Source of the DNA: DATFTE01 sp963802575
Lineage (GTDB): Bacteria > Acidobacteriota > Terriglobia > Terriglobales > Acidobacteriaceae
Length of the DNA stretch: 64,000 bases
Reading direction: 5' to 3'
NCBI GenBank assembly: GCA_963802575.1
Contig: CAWDJF010000003.1
Coordinates: forward strand, 1 to 64,000
Numbering within the stretch: the stretch's first letter is position 1; every line of letters starts with the position of its first letter. The notes under the pieces are model-generated. The model saw only the letters and a program-made list of their open reading frames with translations, ran no database searches and was not told the DNA's origin. Positions 35,579 to 42,881 of this stretch are shown in pieces. The position numbers were made by a program, and so were the translations under genes.

Positions 35579-36241
35579 ATGAGCACAACTACCGTGAATA
35601 TTTCTGCAAATCAAGTGAAAGAGCTCCGGGAAAAGACTGGAGCGCCCATGATGGACTGCAAGCAGGCCCTCACAGAAGCTAAAGGCGACATGGAGCAGGC
35701 AGTCATTGTCCTGCGCAAAAAAGGCGTTTCGGTGGCGGCCAAGAAGGCAACGCGTGTGACCAGCGAAGGCTCCGTGACCAGCTACATCCATGCCGGAGGC
35801 AAGATCGGCGTGCTGGTGGAAGTGAACTGCGAAAGCGATTTCGTGGCGCGCACCGAGGACTTCAAGGAACTCACGCACGATATCGCCATGCACATTGCGG
35901 CCAGCGATCCCAAGTTCGTCCGTAAGGAAGACGTCACGCCTGAGGACTTCGCGCGCGAAAAAGAGATTTACATCGCGCAGGCCGTGGCTAGCGGCAAGCC
36001 GCAGAACATCGCGGAAAAGATGGTTACCGGCAAGATGGAAAAGTTCTATGAGGAAGTCTGCCTGTACGAGCAACCCTTCATCAAGGACCAGACGGTCAGC
36101 ATCGCGCAGCTCATCGCCACCAAGATCGGCAAACTGGGCGAGAACATTGCTGTACGGCGCTTTGCCCGCTTCAAGGTGGGAGACGCGAATGCCACGATCG
36201 CGTTCACCGCGGCATCGGAAGAGGCTGGCGAGGCGAAGTAG
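35579..36241 (+). CDS. tsf: Elongation factor Ts
   Basis: Nucleotide exchange factor for EF-Tu. 220 residues with NQVKELREKTGAPMMDCKQAL, VIVLRKKGVSVAAKKATR, CESDFVARTEDFKEL and MHIAASDPKFV. It is a short form of the family (the E. coli protein is about 283 residues). The ATG lies directly at the end of a heptamer repeat and lacks a visible ribosome-binding site, which is odd for such a highly expressed gene. Confidence 0.96.
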   Translation: MSTTTVNISANQVKELREKTGAPMMDCKQALTEAKGDMEQAVIVLRKKGVSVAAKKATRVTSEGSVTSYIHAGGKIGVLVEVNCESDFVARTEDFKELTHDIAMHIAASDPKFVRKEDVTPEDFAREKEIYIAQAVASGKPQNIAEKMVTGKMEKFYEEVCLYEQPFIKDQTVSIAQLIATKIGKLGENIAVRRFARFKVGDANATIAFTAASEEAGEAK

Positions 36242-36303
36242 CTCTTAGCCGCTAGCTCTTAGCCCTTTGATCGCGGTCGCGGCGCAAAGGGCCAAATCTT
36301 CAG

Positions 36304-36338
36304 GGTCTCAAAGACAAAACTTTGAGACCTTGTTTTTT
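36304..36338 (+). terminator. Rho-independent terminator after tsf
   Basis: A perfect 10-bp stem, GGTCTCAAAG (36304-36313) with CTTTGAGACC (36320-36329), is followed by TTGTTTTTT. It should end most rpsB-tsf transcripts before pyrH. Confidence 0.9.
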
Positions 36339-36361
36339 AAAACCTGATAGTCTTGAAAGCC

Positions 36362-37081
36362 ATGCCTGGCACGCCCATTTTCAAACGCATCCTGCTTAAA
36401 ATATCCGGTGAAGCTCTGGCCGCGAATCAGGGCTTTGGCGTCGACGGTCCCCGCATTCATGAGATTGCCGCGGAAGTGGCCGACGTGCAGTCGTTGGGGA
36501 TTCAGATTGCGATCGTGGTCGGTGGCGGCAATTTCTTTCGCGGCGTTGCCGATCAAGCCAAGAACATGGATCGGGTCTCGGCGGACCATATGGGCATGCT
36601 GGCCACGGTGATCAACGCACTGGCGCTTCAGGACGCGCTGGAAAAGCAAGGCGTGCACACGCGCGTACAGACGGCCATCGAGATGAACCAGGTGGCGGAG
36701 CCGTTTATACGTCGGCGCGCGATCCGGCACCTGGAAAAAGGCCGTACGGTTATTTTTGCTGGTGGCACCGGTAATCCCTACTTCTCTACCGATACGGCTG
36801 CTTCGCTGCGTGCCATGGAGATCAAAGCTGACGCCATCCTGAAAGCTACCAAGGTCGATGGCATCTACGACGCCGATCCGATGCTGGTAAAGGACGCCAA
36901 GAAGTTTGACGTGATCTCGTACATGGACATTCTGAAGAAGGGCCTGAAGGTGATGGACTCCACCGCGATCTCGCTCTGCAAAGACAACAATCTTCCCATC
37001 ATCATCTTCAATCTGAATCAGCCGGGAAATATCAGGAAAGTCGTGGTCGGGGAAAAAATCGGCTCACTGGTGAGCGCTTAA
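36362..37081 (+). CDS. pyrH: Uridylate kinase
   Basis: Phosphorylates UMP to UDP. 239 residues of the amino-acid-kinase fold: ILLKISGEALA, VVGGGNFFRG, DHMGMLATVINALALQDALE, FAGGTGNPYFSTDTAASLRA, KVDGIYDADP and NLNQPGNI. I use the ATG at 36362; a TTG nine bases upstream is in frame. It follows the tsf terminator closely, so it probably has its own promoter (TAGTCT at about 36348 may be its -10). Confidence 0.96.
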   Translation: MPGTPIFKRILLKISGEALAANQGFGVDGPRIHEIAAEVADVQSLGIQIAIVVGGGNFFRGVADQAKNMDRVSADHMGMLATVINALALQDALEKQGVHTRVQTAIEMNQVAEPFIRRRAIRHLEKGRTVIFAGGTGNPYFSTDTAASLRAMEIKADAILKATKVDGIYDADPMLVKDAKKFDVISYMDILKKGLKVMDSTAISLCKDNNLPIIIFNLNQPGNIRKVVVGEKIGSLVSA

Positions 37082-37183
37082 CCGAGAGCGTCCTGAGCTG
37101 GCCGGGCCATGGTAATCCGTGGTTCGGAGGTTTTCGCAGGTTTATAATGCGGAGTTTTGATTCTTCACCTACGGAGCTAATTT

Positions 37184-37759
37184 ATGGCTGATGCAGGCCC
37201 GTTAAGAGACATCCGTGCGCAATTGAAATCGCGCATGGAAAAGGCCGTCGAAGATTTCCGGCGCGAGATGGCGGCGACGCGTACCGGAAGGGCGTCGGTG
37301 CACATGCTGGACACGGTCAACGTGGAATATTACGGCTCGCAAATGCCCTTGAATCAGATCGCGCAAGTGCACGCTCCTGAGCCGCAGTTGATTACCGTGC
37401 AGCCCTTCGATCCGACTTCGTTGCCGGCGATTGAAAAAGCGATTCGCACGGCTGACCTGGGACTGAATCCCATGAACGACGGCAAACTGATTCGCGTGCC
37501 CGTGCCTGCCCTTACCGAAGAACGCCGTAAAGATATGGTGAAGCACCTGCACAGGATTCTGGAAGAGCACCGCACTGCGATTCGCAACATCCGCCGCGAC
37601 GGTAACGACGCTATCAAGAAGGCGATGAAGGATAAGAAGATTACCGAGGACGACGAAAAGCGAGCGATGGACGAGATCCAGAAGCTTACGGACGACGAGA
37701 TCAAGAAGATGGAAGATATGAGCAAGGCCAAAGAGAAGGAAGTGATGGAGATTAAATAG
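37184..37759 (+). CDS. frr: Ribosome recycling factor
   Basis: Splits post-termination ribosomes together with EF-G. 191 residues with the N-terminal helix EDFRREMAATRTGRASVHMLD, NPMNDGKLIRVPVPALTEERR and the C-terminal helical bundle ending in EVMEIK. A TATAAT at 37143-37148 suggests a separate promoter. An efficient terminator follows. Confidence 0.97.
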   Translation: MADAGPLRDIRAQLKSRMEKAVEDFRREMAATRTGRASVHMLDTVNVEYYGSQMPLNQIAQVHAPEPQLITVQPFDPTSLPAIEKAIRTADLGLNPMNDGKLIRVPVPALTEERRKDMVKHLHRILEEHRTAIRNIRRDGNDAIKKAMKDKKITEDDEKRAMDEIQKLTDDEIKKMEDMSKAKEKEVMEIK

Positions 37760-37797
37760 TCTTTTGGTCGTTCGTCGTTGGTCGTTGGTCAGAACCT

Positions 37798-37823
37798 GCC
37801 GCGCTTTGCGCGGCTTTTCTTTT
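37798..37823 (+). terminator. Rho-independent terminator after frr
   Basis: The 7-bp stem GCCGCGC-TTT-GCGCGGC is followed by TTTTCTTTT. A GGTCGTT heptamer array (37764-37790) lies just before it. Confidence 0.92.
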
Positions 37824-37876
37824 GCGAAGTGGGGACTTTGCGTGCTGGCTTTGCCGCGGAAAACGCCTTTTTTTGG

Positions 37877-37905
37877 TTGACAATGGCACATTTTTCCTGT
37901 AATTT
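37877..37905 (+). promoter_or_regulatory. Sigma-70 promoter of the GbsR/MarR regulator
   Basis: Consensus TTGACA (37877-37882), a 17-base spacer and TATAATTT-like TAATTT (37900-37905). The first transcribed base would fall at or near the GTG start at 37911, implying a leaderless or near-leaderless message. Confidence 0.75.
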
Positions 37906-37920
37906 CAGTAGTGACAGAAA
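37903..37920 (+). promoter_or_regulatory. Probable operator O1 of the GbsR/MarR regulator
   Basis: TTTCAGT-AGTG-ACAGAAA is a dyad with one mismatch that overlaps the -10 box and the start codon. The same element recurs, perfected, at 38481-38498 downstream of the regulator gene. This points to autorepression by the regulator, which is inferred and not proven. Confidence 0.6.
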
Positions 37921-38462
37921 TTACTGATATGGAAGCTCTGAGCTCAGTCCAACGGCAATACATCCTGCACTGGGGAGAAATGGGCACGCGCTGGGGAATC
38001 AATCGCACCGTCGCCCAGATCCACGCCCTGCTCTTCCTCTCGTCTAAACCGTTACCTGCCGACGAAATCGCCGAAACCCTTGACGTCGCCCGGTCGAATG
38101 TAAGCACCTCGATCCGCGAACTCGAAACTTGGGGACTGGTGCGGCCCGTGCATGTTCTGGGAGAGCGGCGTGAACATTACGAGTCGATGAAGGACGTGTG
38201 GGAGATGTTTCGCGTGATCGTGGAACAGCGCAAGCGCCGCGAGATGGATCCGACGACCCAGCTGTTGCGGCGTTGTCTCGAAGAACTGAAGCGCGAGGAA
38301 AGTCCGGACACCTACACTCGAGAGCGCCTGGAGGAGATGGCGGAATTCTTTGCCGGGGCAACGGCGGCGTACGAGGAAATCAGCGAACTGTCTCCCACTG
38401 CGCTGCGCGGCCTTTTGAAAGTGAGGGGAAAGATGCGGAAGTTGCTGCGCCTGGGCCGATAA
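37911..38462 (+). CDS. GbsR/MarR-family transcriptional regulator
   Basis: 183 residues with an N-terminal winged helix: RQYILHWGEMGTRWGINRTV, ALLFLSSKPLPADEIAETLD, RSNVSTSIRELETWGLVRPV. A helical C-terminal dimerisation region follows. The family includes GbsR and OpuAR, which control osmoprotectant genes, but targets vary widely. The GTG at 37911 is used; an ATG at 37929 is possible. Two matching palindromes, at its own promoter and in front of the following membrane-protein genes, suggest it controls both. Confidence 0.88.
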   Translation: MTEITDMEALSSVQRQYILHWGEMGTRWGINRTVAQIHALLFLSSKPLPADEIAETLDVARSNVSTSIRELETWGLVRPVHVLGERREHYESMKDVWEMFRVIVEQRKRREMDPTTQLLRRCLEELKREESPDTYTRERLEEMAEFFAGATAAYEEISELSPTALRGLLKVRGKMRKLLRLGR

Positions 38463-38476
38463 AAATTTTTGCCCGG

Positions 38477-38502
38477 TTGTTTCTGTTTATACAGAAACAA
38501 CT
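38477..38502 (+). promoter_or_regulatory. Probable operator O2, perfect palindrome
   Basis: GTTGTTTCTGT-TTAT-ACAGAAACAAC has perfect 11-base arms. Its core TTTCTGT-N4-ACAGAAA matches O1 at 37903-37920. It lies between the regulator and the next membrane-protein gene, where it could block their transcription. Confidence 0.7.
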
Positions 38503-38522
38503 GAATGCAGGAGCTGATGGCG

Positions 38523-38861
38523 ATGACCGAAACCTTGCTGTTCGTTAGTGGAATCACCTTAACGCTGTTCATATCGCTCGCGGTCGTGAGCTACATGAAT
38601 GCGCCCTTGCGAAGGCTATTGCAGGAGCTTTGCGGAAATCCGCAGCGCTCCGAGTTCTGGGTGGCATTCTCGAACGTAGCCGTCGTTCTGATGCCGGTGA
38701 TCTTCGCGATGCCTTCTGAACCTGTCCCTCATCCGGGGCCGCTTTCACTGGTCGAAATCTGCACCCAGCTGAAGTGGGGCCTGATCGGTCTAGCCGTTTC
38801 GGTCCTGCTGTTGGGTTGGATTCTCGGGCACTTTATTCCGAAGAATCCGGCGCGATCGTGA
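38523..38861 (+). CDS. Small membrane protein of unknown function
   Basis: About 112 residues with three hydrophobic segments: one N-terminal (LLFVSGITLTLFISLAVVSYM), one central (FSNVAVVLMPVIFAMP) and one C-terminal (LIGLAVSVLLLGWILGHFIP). The ATG at 38523 fits AGGAG at 38510-38514; an earlier ATG at 38505 lies before that site. I do not recognise a family. It is the first gene behind operator O2 and is probably cotranscribed with the next two membrane-protein genes. Confidence 0.8.
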   Translation: MTETLLFVSGITLTLFISLAVVSYMNAPLRRLLQELCGNPQRSEFWVAFSNVAVVLMPVIFAMPSEPVPHPGPLSLVEICTQLKWGLIGLAVSVLLLGWILGHFIPKNPARS

Positions 38862-38877
38862 AACACGGAGGTTGATC

Positions 38878-39300
38878 ATGAGCACGATGATCCTGGCGAT
38901 CCGAGTGGCCGGAGGCATTCATCTGGCGATCATCGCCGCCAATGTGCCTCTGCCGGGCAAGTTGAAAGTGCGGCAACATCTTGCCCCAGTGCCGAACTTC
39001 ATTCGGCAGATCTTCTTCGTGCACTGGATTTACATCGTCTTTGTGCTCGGGCTCTTCAGCGCGTTGTGTCTGTTTTTCTCGGCAGAACTGGCGGGTGGGA
39101 GTTTGGTGGGACGGTTTCTAAGCGGCTACATGGCAGTCTTCTGGCTGCTGCGAATCGTGTTGCAGCTGACGTATTACGACCGAGGAGTGCGGCGCGAGAA
39201 CCCTTTGCTCGATGCGATGTACCTGGCGGCTTTGATCGTGTTGAGCATCGTTTTTTCCCTCGCGGCCCTGGGAGGGGGAAGTCATGTTTTCGGTGGATGA
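38878..39300 (+). CDS. Membrane protein of unknown function
   Basis: 140 residues with about four hydrophobic segments and a basic loop containing KVRQHLAPVPNFIRQIFFVHW. The ATG at 38878 has GGAGG nine bases upstream. The gene lies 16 bases after the previous one and overlaps the next by 17, so the three should be one transcription unit. No family is recognised. Confidence 0.8.
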   Translation: MSTMILAIRVAGGIHLAIIAANVPLPGKLKVRQHLAPVPNFIRQIFFVHWIYIVFVLGLFSALCLFFSAELAGGSLVGRFLSGYMAVFWLLRIVLQLTYYDRGVRRENPLLDAMYLAALIVLSIVFSLAALGGGSHVFGG

Positions 39301-40327
39301 CGAACGCTGGACGAGCACCGTGAGTCTTGCAGGAGCACTTGCCTGGGCGTTGTTGGCAGCATTAGCAGGAAGCGGCCGGGCCCCGCTGGGAGTCATCGAA
39401 CTTCTATCTCTGTTTGCGCCTCTGGTGGCTGTGCCGCTCGGGCTGGCGTTGATCGGCACGGTCTCTACACCGGGCCTGCCTTCGGTCGAGCGGGCTGCCC
39501 GCGCCGCACAGCCGTTGGCGGCGCTCAGCTTGCTGCTGGGCTTTTGGCGGGGGCCGGGGATAGTCGCGGGACTTCTGGCTATCCCATGGGCAATGGTAGG
39601 CGGTGCTGTTGCACTTTCGGGTTTGAGTGGATTACGGACTCGGATCTCGCTCGCAACGATCGTGGGCGGCATCGCTCGAATCGATCTTGGGATAGCCGCA
39701 GCCTTCTTGCTTCTGTCGCGATTCGGTATTCCCCTGCGATTTCAGGAGCCGATCGTTTTACTGACAGCCGTTCACTTTCACTACTCCGGATTTGCAACAT
39801 CGGCGATTGCTCTCGCTGGATTGAGTTTTGCGGAGCGTTCGCGGACTCACCGACGGTCGTGGCAACTCGTGGCTCTTGCAGTGGCCTTGCTTCCCTTTTG
39901 CCTGGCGGCAGGCTTTGTAATTTCTCCGATCCTGAAAGTTGTCTCTGCGGTCGTCTTCTCGACGGCTGTAGCCCTTCTCGCTTTGCTGTTGCTGCTTGAA
40001 TCCACAGACTTCCATTCGCGGACGGCGCGGATCTTCATTCGGGTGGCGGGAGCCTTTATCACGACGGGAATGGCACTCGCGGCGACCTATGCTGTTGGCG
40101 AATATCTGCATCGCAACTGGCTCACTATTCCGCGCATGGCGAGCACCCACGGCTGGATGAACGCCCTCGGTTTTGCGATGCCGGCTCTGCTGGGTTGTCT
40201 GGTCGAATTGCGGTCGCAAAAAGAACGCTTATTTGATTCCAGCGTCTCGCCGTCGCGGGATCGCCGAAATCACTTCGCGGAAATCGCTCGACCCAGATTT
40301 ATCGCACGCGATTTCTACGATCTCTGA
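39284..40327 (+). CDS. YndJ-like multi-spanning membrane protein
   Basis: 347 residues, mostly hydrophobic, with about nine to ten segments. The stretch LLTAVHFHYSGFATSAIALAG and the late RMASTHGWMNALGFAMPALLG resemble the YndJ family of Bacillus, whose role is unknown. Histidines in HFHY and in STHGW could bind metal or heme. It overlaps the previous membrane gene and is the last long gene of the unit controlled by O2. Confidence 0.78.
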   Translation: MFSVDDERWTSTVSLAGALAWALLAALAGSGRAPLGVIELLSLFAPLVAVPLGLALIGTVSTPGLPSVERAARAAQPLAALSLLLGFWRGPGIVAGLLAIPWAMVGGAVALSGLSGLRTRISLATIVGGIARIDLGIAAAFLLLSRFGIPLRFQEPIVLLTAVHFHYSGFATSAIALAGLSFAERSRTHRRSWQLVALAVALLPFCLAAGFVISPILKVVSAVVFSTAVALLALLLLLESTDFHSRTARIFIRVAGAFITTGMALAATYAVGEYLHRNWLTIPRMASTHGWMNALGFAMPALLGCLVELRSQKERLFDSSVSPSRDRRNHFAEIARPRFIARDFYDL

Positions 40328-40449
40328 ATGGGTTAGCGGGCATCGCGGTTTTTTCATGCAACCTTTGCGCCCTCCCATGAAACTTAAACAGTCGTGACCC
40401 TCTGGCTTCGAGCGAATTTATTTGTGAAATCTGAGACCGGAGTTTCTTA

Positions 40450-40617
40450 ATGCATTATGGTGCAAAGCGTTACCGGAAGTCGGCCCTGGAGCGGCTTTTC
40501 AGTTTGGTTATTCTGGCGATCCTGGCGGGAATTCTTGGCGGCGGACTGGTCGGATTTGCTACGTATCACCGGGTTCCCTCTTCCCCAACGCCCTCGACCT
40601 CTGTGAACGGACAATAG
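40450..40617 (+). CDS. Small single-span membrane protein
   Basis: A 55-residue frame with a basic N-terminus (HYGAKRYRKSALERL), one hydrophobic helix rich in Ile, Leu and Gly (LFSLVILAILAGILGGGLVGF) and a Ser/Pro tail. CGGAG lies seven bases before the ATG. It may continue the upstream membrane-protein unit. I know no homologue. Confidence 0.5.
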   Translation: MHYGAKRYRKSALERLFSLVILAILAGILGGGLVGFATYHRVPSSPTPSTSVNGQ

Positions 40618-40663
40618 CAGGGTTCAATCCCGCCGGCGAATTGACCTTATAATTCAAGAAGAC

Positions 40664-42796
40664 ATGAAGAAGGTCATCCATGCTGCCTGCCCGCACGATT
40701 GCCCAGACGCCTGCGGAGTGCTGATCACGGTTGAGGACGGGCGCGCGACCAAGGTTCAGGGCGACCCGTCACATCCCGTGACCCGCGGTTTCCTGTGCGC
40801 GAAAGTCGCGAAATATCTGGACCGGGTGTATTCGCCGGATCGCGTGCTTTATCCCATGCGCCGGACTGCGCCCAAGGGAGTGCGGACGACCCCATCCCAG
40901 GGCTTTGAGCGTATCTCGTGGGACGATGCGCTCGACGAAATCACCCGCCAGTTCAAGAAAATCAGCGAGGAGTTTGGTAGCGAGTCGATTCTTCCCTACT
41001 CTTACGGCGGGACGCTGGGCGCTTTGAACAGCGGCTCGATGGACAGGCGTTTCTTCCACCGCATGGGCGCCTCACAGCTGGAGAGAGCGATCTGTTCGGC
41101 CGCGGGAGAGGCGGGCCTGAAGTCGGTGCTCGGCATCAAGATGGGCACAGAGCCTGAGCAGTTCCGGCATTCCCGATACATCATCGCCTGGGCTTCGAAC
41201 GTTCACGGAAATAACGTTCACCTGTGGCCCTTCATAGAAGAAGCCCGCCGCAATGGCGCGAAGCTGGTGGTGATTGACCCTTACCGCACGCGCACTGCGG
41301 CTTGTGCCGACTGGTATCTGCCCATCAATCCCGGAACCGATGCGGCTCTCGCGCTGGCGATGATGCACGTCATCATCGGTGACAGTCTCTACGACGCCGA
41401 CTACGTCTCGCGGCACACGGTCGGGTTCGAGCAGTTGCGGGAGAAAGTGAAAGAGTATCCGCCGGAGCGCGCGGCACAGTGGACGGGAATTTCGGCGGAA
41501 GACATTGTGAAGCTGGCGCGTGACTATGCAACCACGCGTCCCGCGGTGATTCGCGTGAATTATGGCGTCCAGCGTTCTGAAGGCGGCGGCATGGCCATGC
41601 GCGCGATCACCATGCTGCCCTGCATCACAGGGTCATGGAAGGAAGTCGGCGGTGGCTTGCAGCTTTCGACCAGCGGATCATTCGGGCTCAACCGGCAAGC
41701 GCTGGAGCGTACCGATCTGATGGAGAAGGCGCTGGGCCGGCCCGCGCGAGTGGTCAACATGGTGGAACTTGGCCAGGCTCTGAACACGTTGAACGATCCG
41801 CCGATCAAAGCTCTTTTCGTTTATGGATCGAATCCAGCGGCAGTGTGTCCGAACCACAACGACGTCATTCGTGGATTGAAGCGGCCGGATTTGTTTACGG
41901 CCGTCCACGAGCAGTTTTTTACCGACACCGTGGACTATGCCGACATTGTGCTTCCGGCAACCACGTTCTTCGAGCATAAAGATCTGCAGACGGCGTACGG
42001 CCACTATTATGTCCAAGTATCGAATCAGGCGCTTGCGCCGCTGGGAGAGTGCCGGTCGAACGTAGATGTGTTCCGGGCGTTAGCCGAGCGCATGGAGTTT
42101 CAGGAAGAGTGCTTCCGTGAACCGCTCGATCAAATGATCGACACGGCGCTGGCGTCCGAGAATCCATGGCTTAAAGGAATTGATCGGGAACGGCTAGAAA
42201 AAGAAGGCCATGTCCGGCTTACCTTCGAAAAACGGACTTCGGACGTCGGACCGCGGACCTCAGACGTCGGACCTCAGGAACCCTTTCTTCCTTTTGCGCA
42301 CGGCAACTTCGCAACTGCAAGCGGTAAGGCAGAACTCTATAACGAATCGTTGAAAGCGGCGGGGCTCGATCCGGTGGCGGAGTTTATTCCTCCCAGCGAA
42401 TCGCGGAATGGCTCCGAAAGAGAGTCCTTTCCCCTGGAGCTATTAGCTCGCAAAGCCGACAACTTCCTGAATTCCAGCTTCTGCAATCTGCCTTCGGTGC
42501 AGGAGATGGAAGAAGTGGGATTGCTGGAGATGAGTGCCGCTGATGCTGCCACGCGAGGAATCAAAGAAGGCGACCAGGTTCGCGTGTTCAACCATCGAGG
42601 TGACATCCTGTTGCGAGCACGAGTGGACGGAACAGTTGGGGCGGGAGTGGTCGCGGCCCGACTCTCGTGGGCGAAGCTGAGTTCCACCCGAAACAACATA
42701 AACGTGCTGACTTCAGAAAAACTTACTGACATGGGCAACTCCGCCACGTTTTATTCCGTCTTGGTTGAGGTGGAGCTTTCTCGTTCCGCGTCTTGA
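40664..42796 (+). CDS. Molybdopterin-dependent oxidoreductase (DMSO reductase superfamily)
   Basis: 710 residues. The N-terminal iron-sulfur motif ACPHDCPDACG and GFLCAKVAKYLDRVYSPDR are followed by the molybdopterin domain (SYGGTLGALNSGSMDRRFF, VIDPYRTRTAACADWYLPINPG) and a C-terminal dinucleotide-binding domain (NFLNSSFCNLPSV, RVFNHRGDILLRARVD). It is cytoplasmic (no Tat signal) and lacks partner subunits nearby, so donor and substrate are unknown. There is no in-frame TGA, so it is not a selenoprotein. A TATAAT at 40648-40653 lies only ten bases before the ATG. At about residues 525-538 the peptide RTSDVGPRTSDVGP is encoded by a heptamer repeat array, an apparent insertion. Confidence 0.88.
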   Translation: MKKVIHAACPHDCPDACGVLITVEDGRATKVQGDPSHPVTRGFLCAKVAKYLDRVYSPDRVLYPMRRTAPKGVRTTPSQGFERISWDDALDEITRQFKKISEEFGSESILPYSYGGTLGALNSGSMDRRFFHRMGASQLERAICSAAGEAGLKSVLGIKMGTEPEQFRHSRYIIAWASNVHGNNVHLWPFIEEARRNGAKLVVIDPYRTRTAACADWYLPINPGTDAALALAMMHVIIGDSLYDADYVSRHTVGFEQLREKVKEYPPERAAQWTGISAEDIVKLARDYATTRPAVIRVNYGVQRSEGGGMAMRAITMLPCITGSWKEVGGGLQLSTSGSFGLNRQALERTDLMEKALGRPARVVNMVELGQALNTLNDPPIKALFVYGSNPAAVCPNHNDVIRGLKRPDLFTAVHEQFFTDTVDYADIVLPATTFFEHKDLQTAYGHYYVQVSNQALAPLGECRSNVDVFRALAERMEFQEECFREPLDQMIDTALASENPWLKGIDRERLEKEGHVRLTFEKRTSDVGPRTSDVGPQEPFLPFAHGNFATASGKAELYNESLKAAGLDPVAEFIPPSESRNGSERESFPLELLARKADNFLNSSFCNLPSVQEMEEVGLLEMSAADAATRGIKEGDQVRVFNHRGDILLRARVDGTVGAGVVAARLSWAKLSSTRNNINVLTSEKLTDMGNSATFYSVLVEVELSRSAS
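42234..42278. repeat. Heptamer repeat array inside a coding region
   Basis: GGACGTC/GGACCTC/AGACGTC units at period 7 encode the duplicated peptide RTSDVGP in the molybdopterin oxidoreductase. They match the intergenic arrays at 35362-35395 and 45813-45893, so the array appears to have entered a gene in frame. Confidence 0.85.
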
Positions 42797-42881
42797 AAGA
42801 GGGATTTCGCGTTAAGGCTTGGACGGTCCACACTGCTCTACCGTATAATTGCGGTTTTCCATACTCCCAGACACTGAGGTA

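Noticed and set aside
40618..40640. GGTTCAATCCCGCC resembling a tRNA T-arm
   Set aside because: No acceptor, D or anticodon arm can be found upstream, where a small open reading frame lies.
40664..42796. Molybdopterin oxidoreductase as a possible selenocysteine formate dehydrogenase
   Set aside because: The frame has no internal TGA and the sequence is not of the FdhF type.
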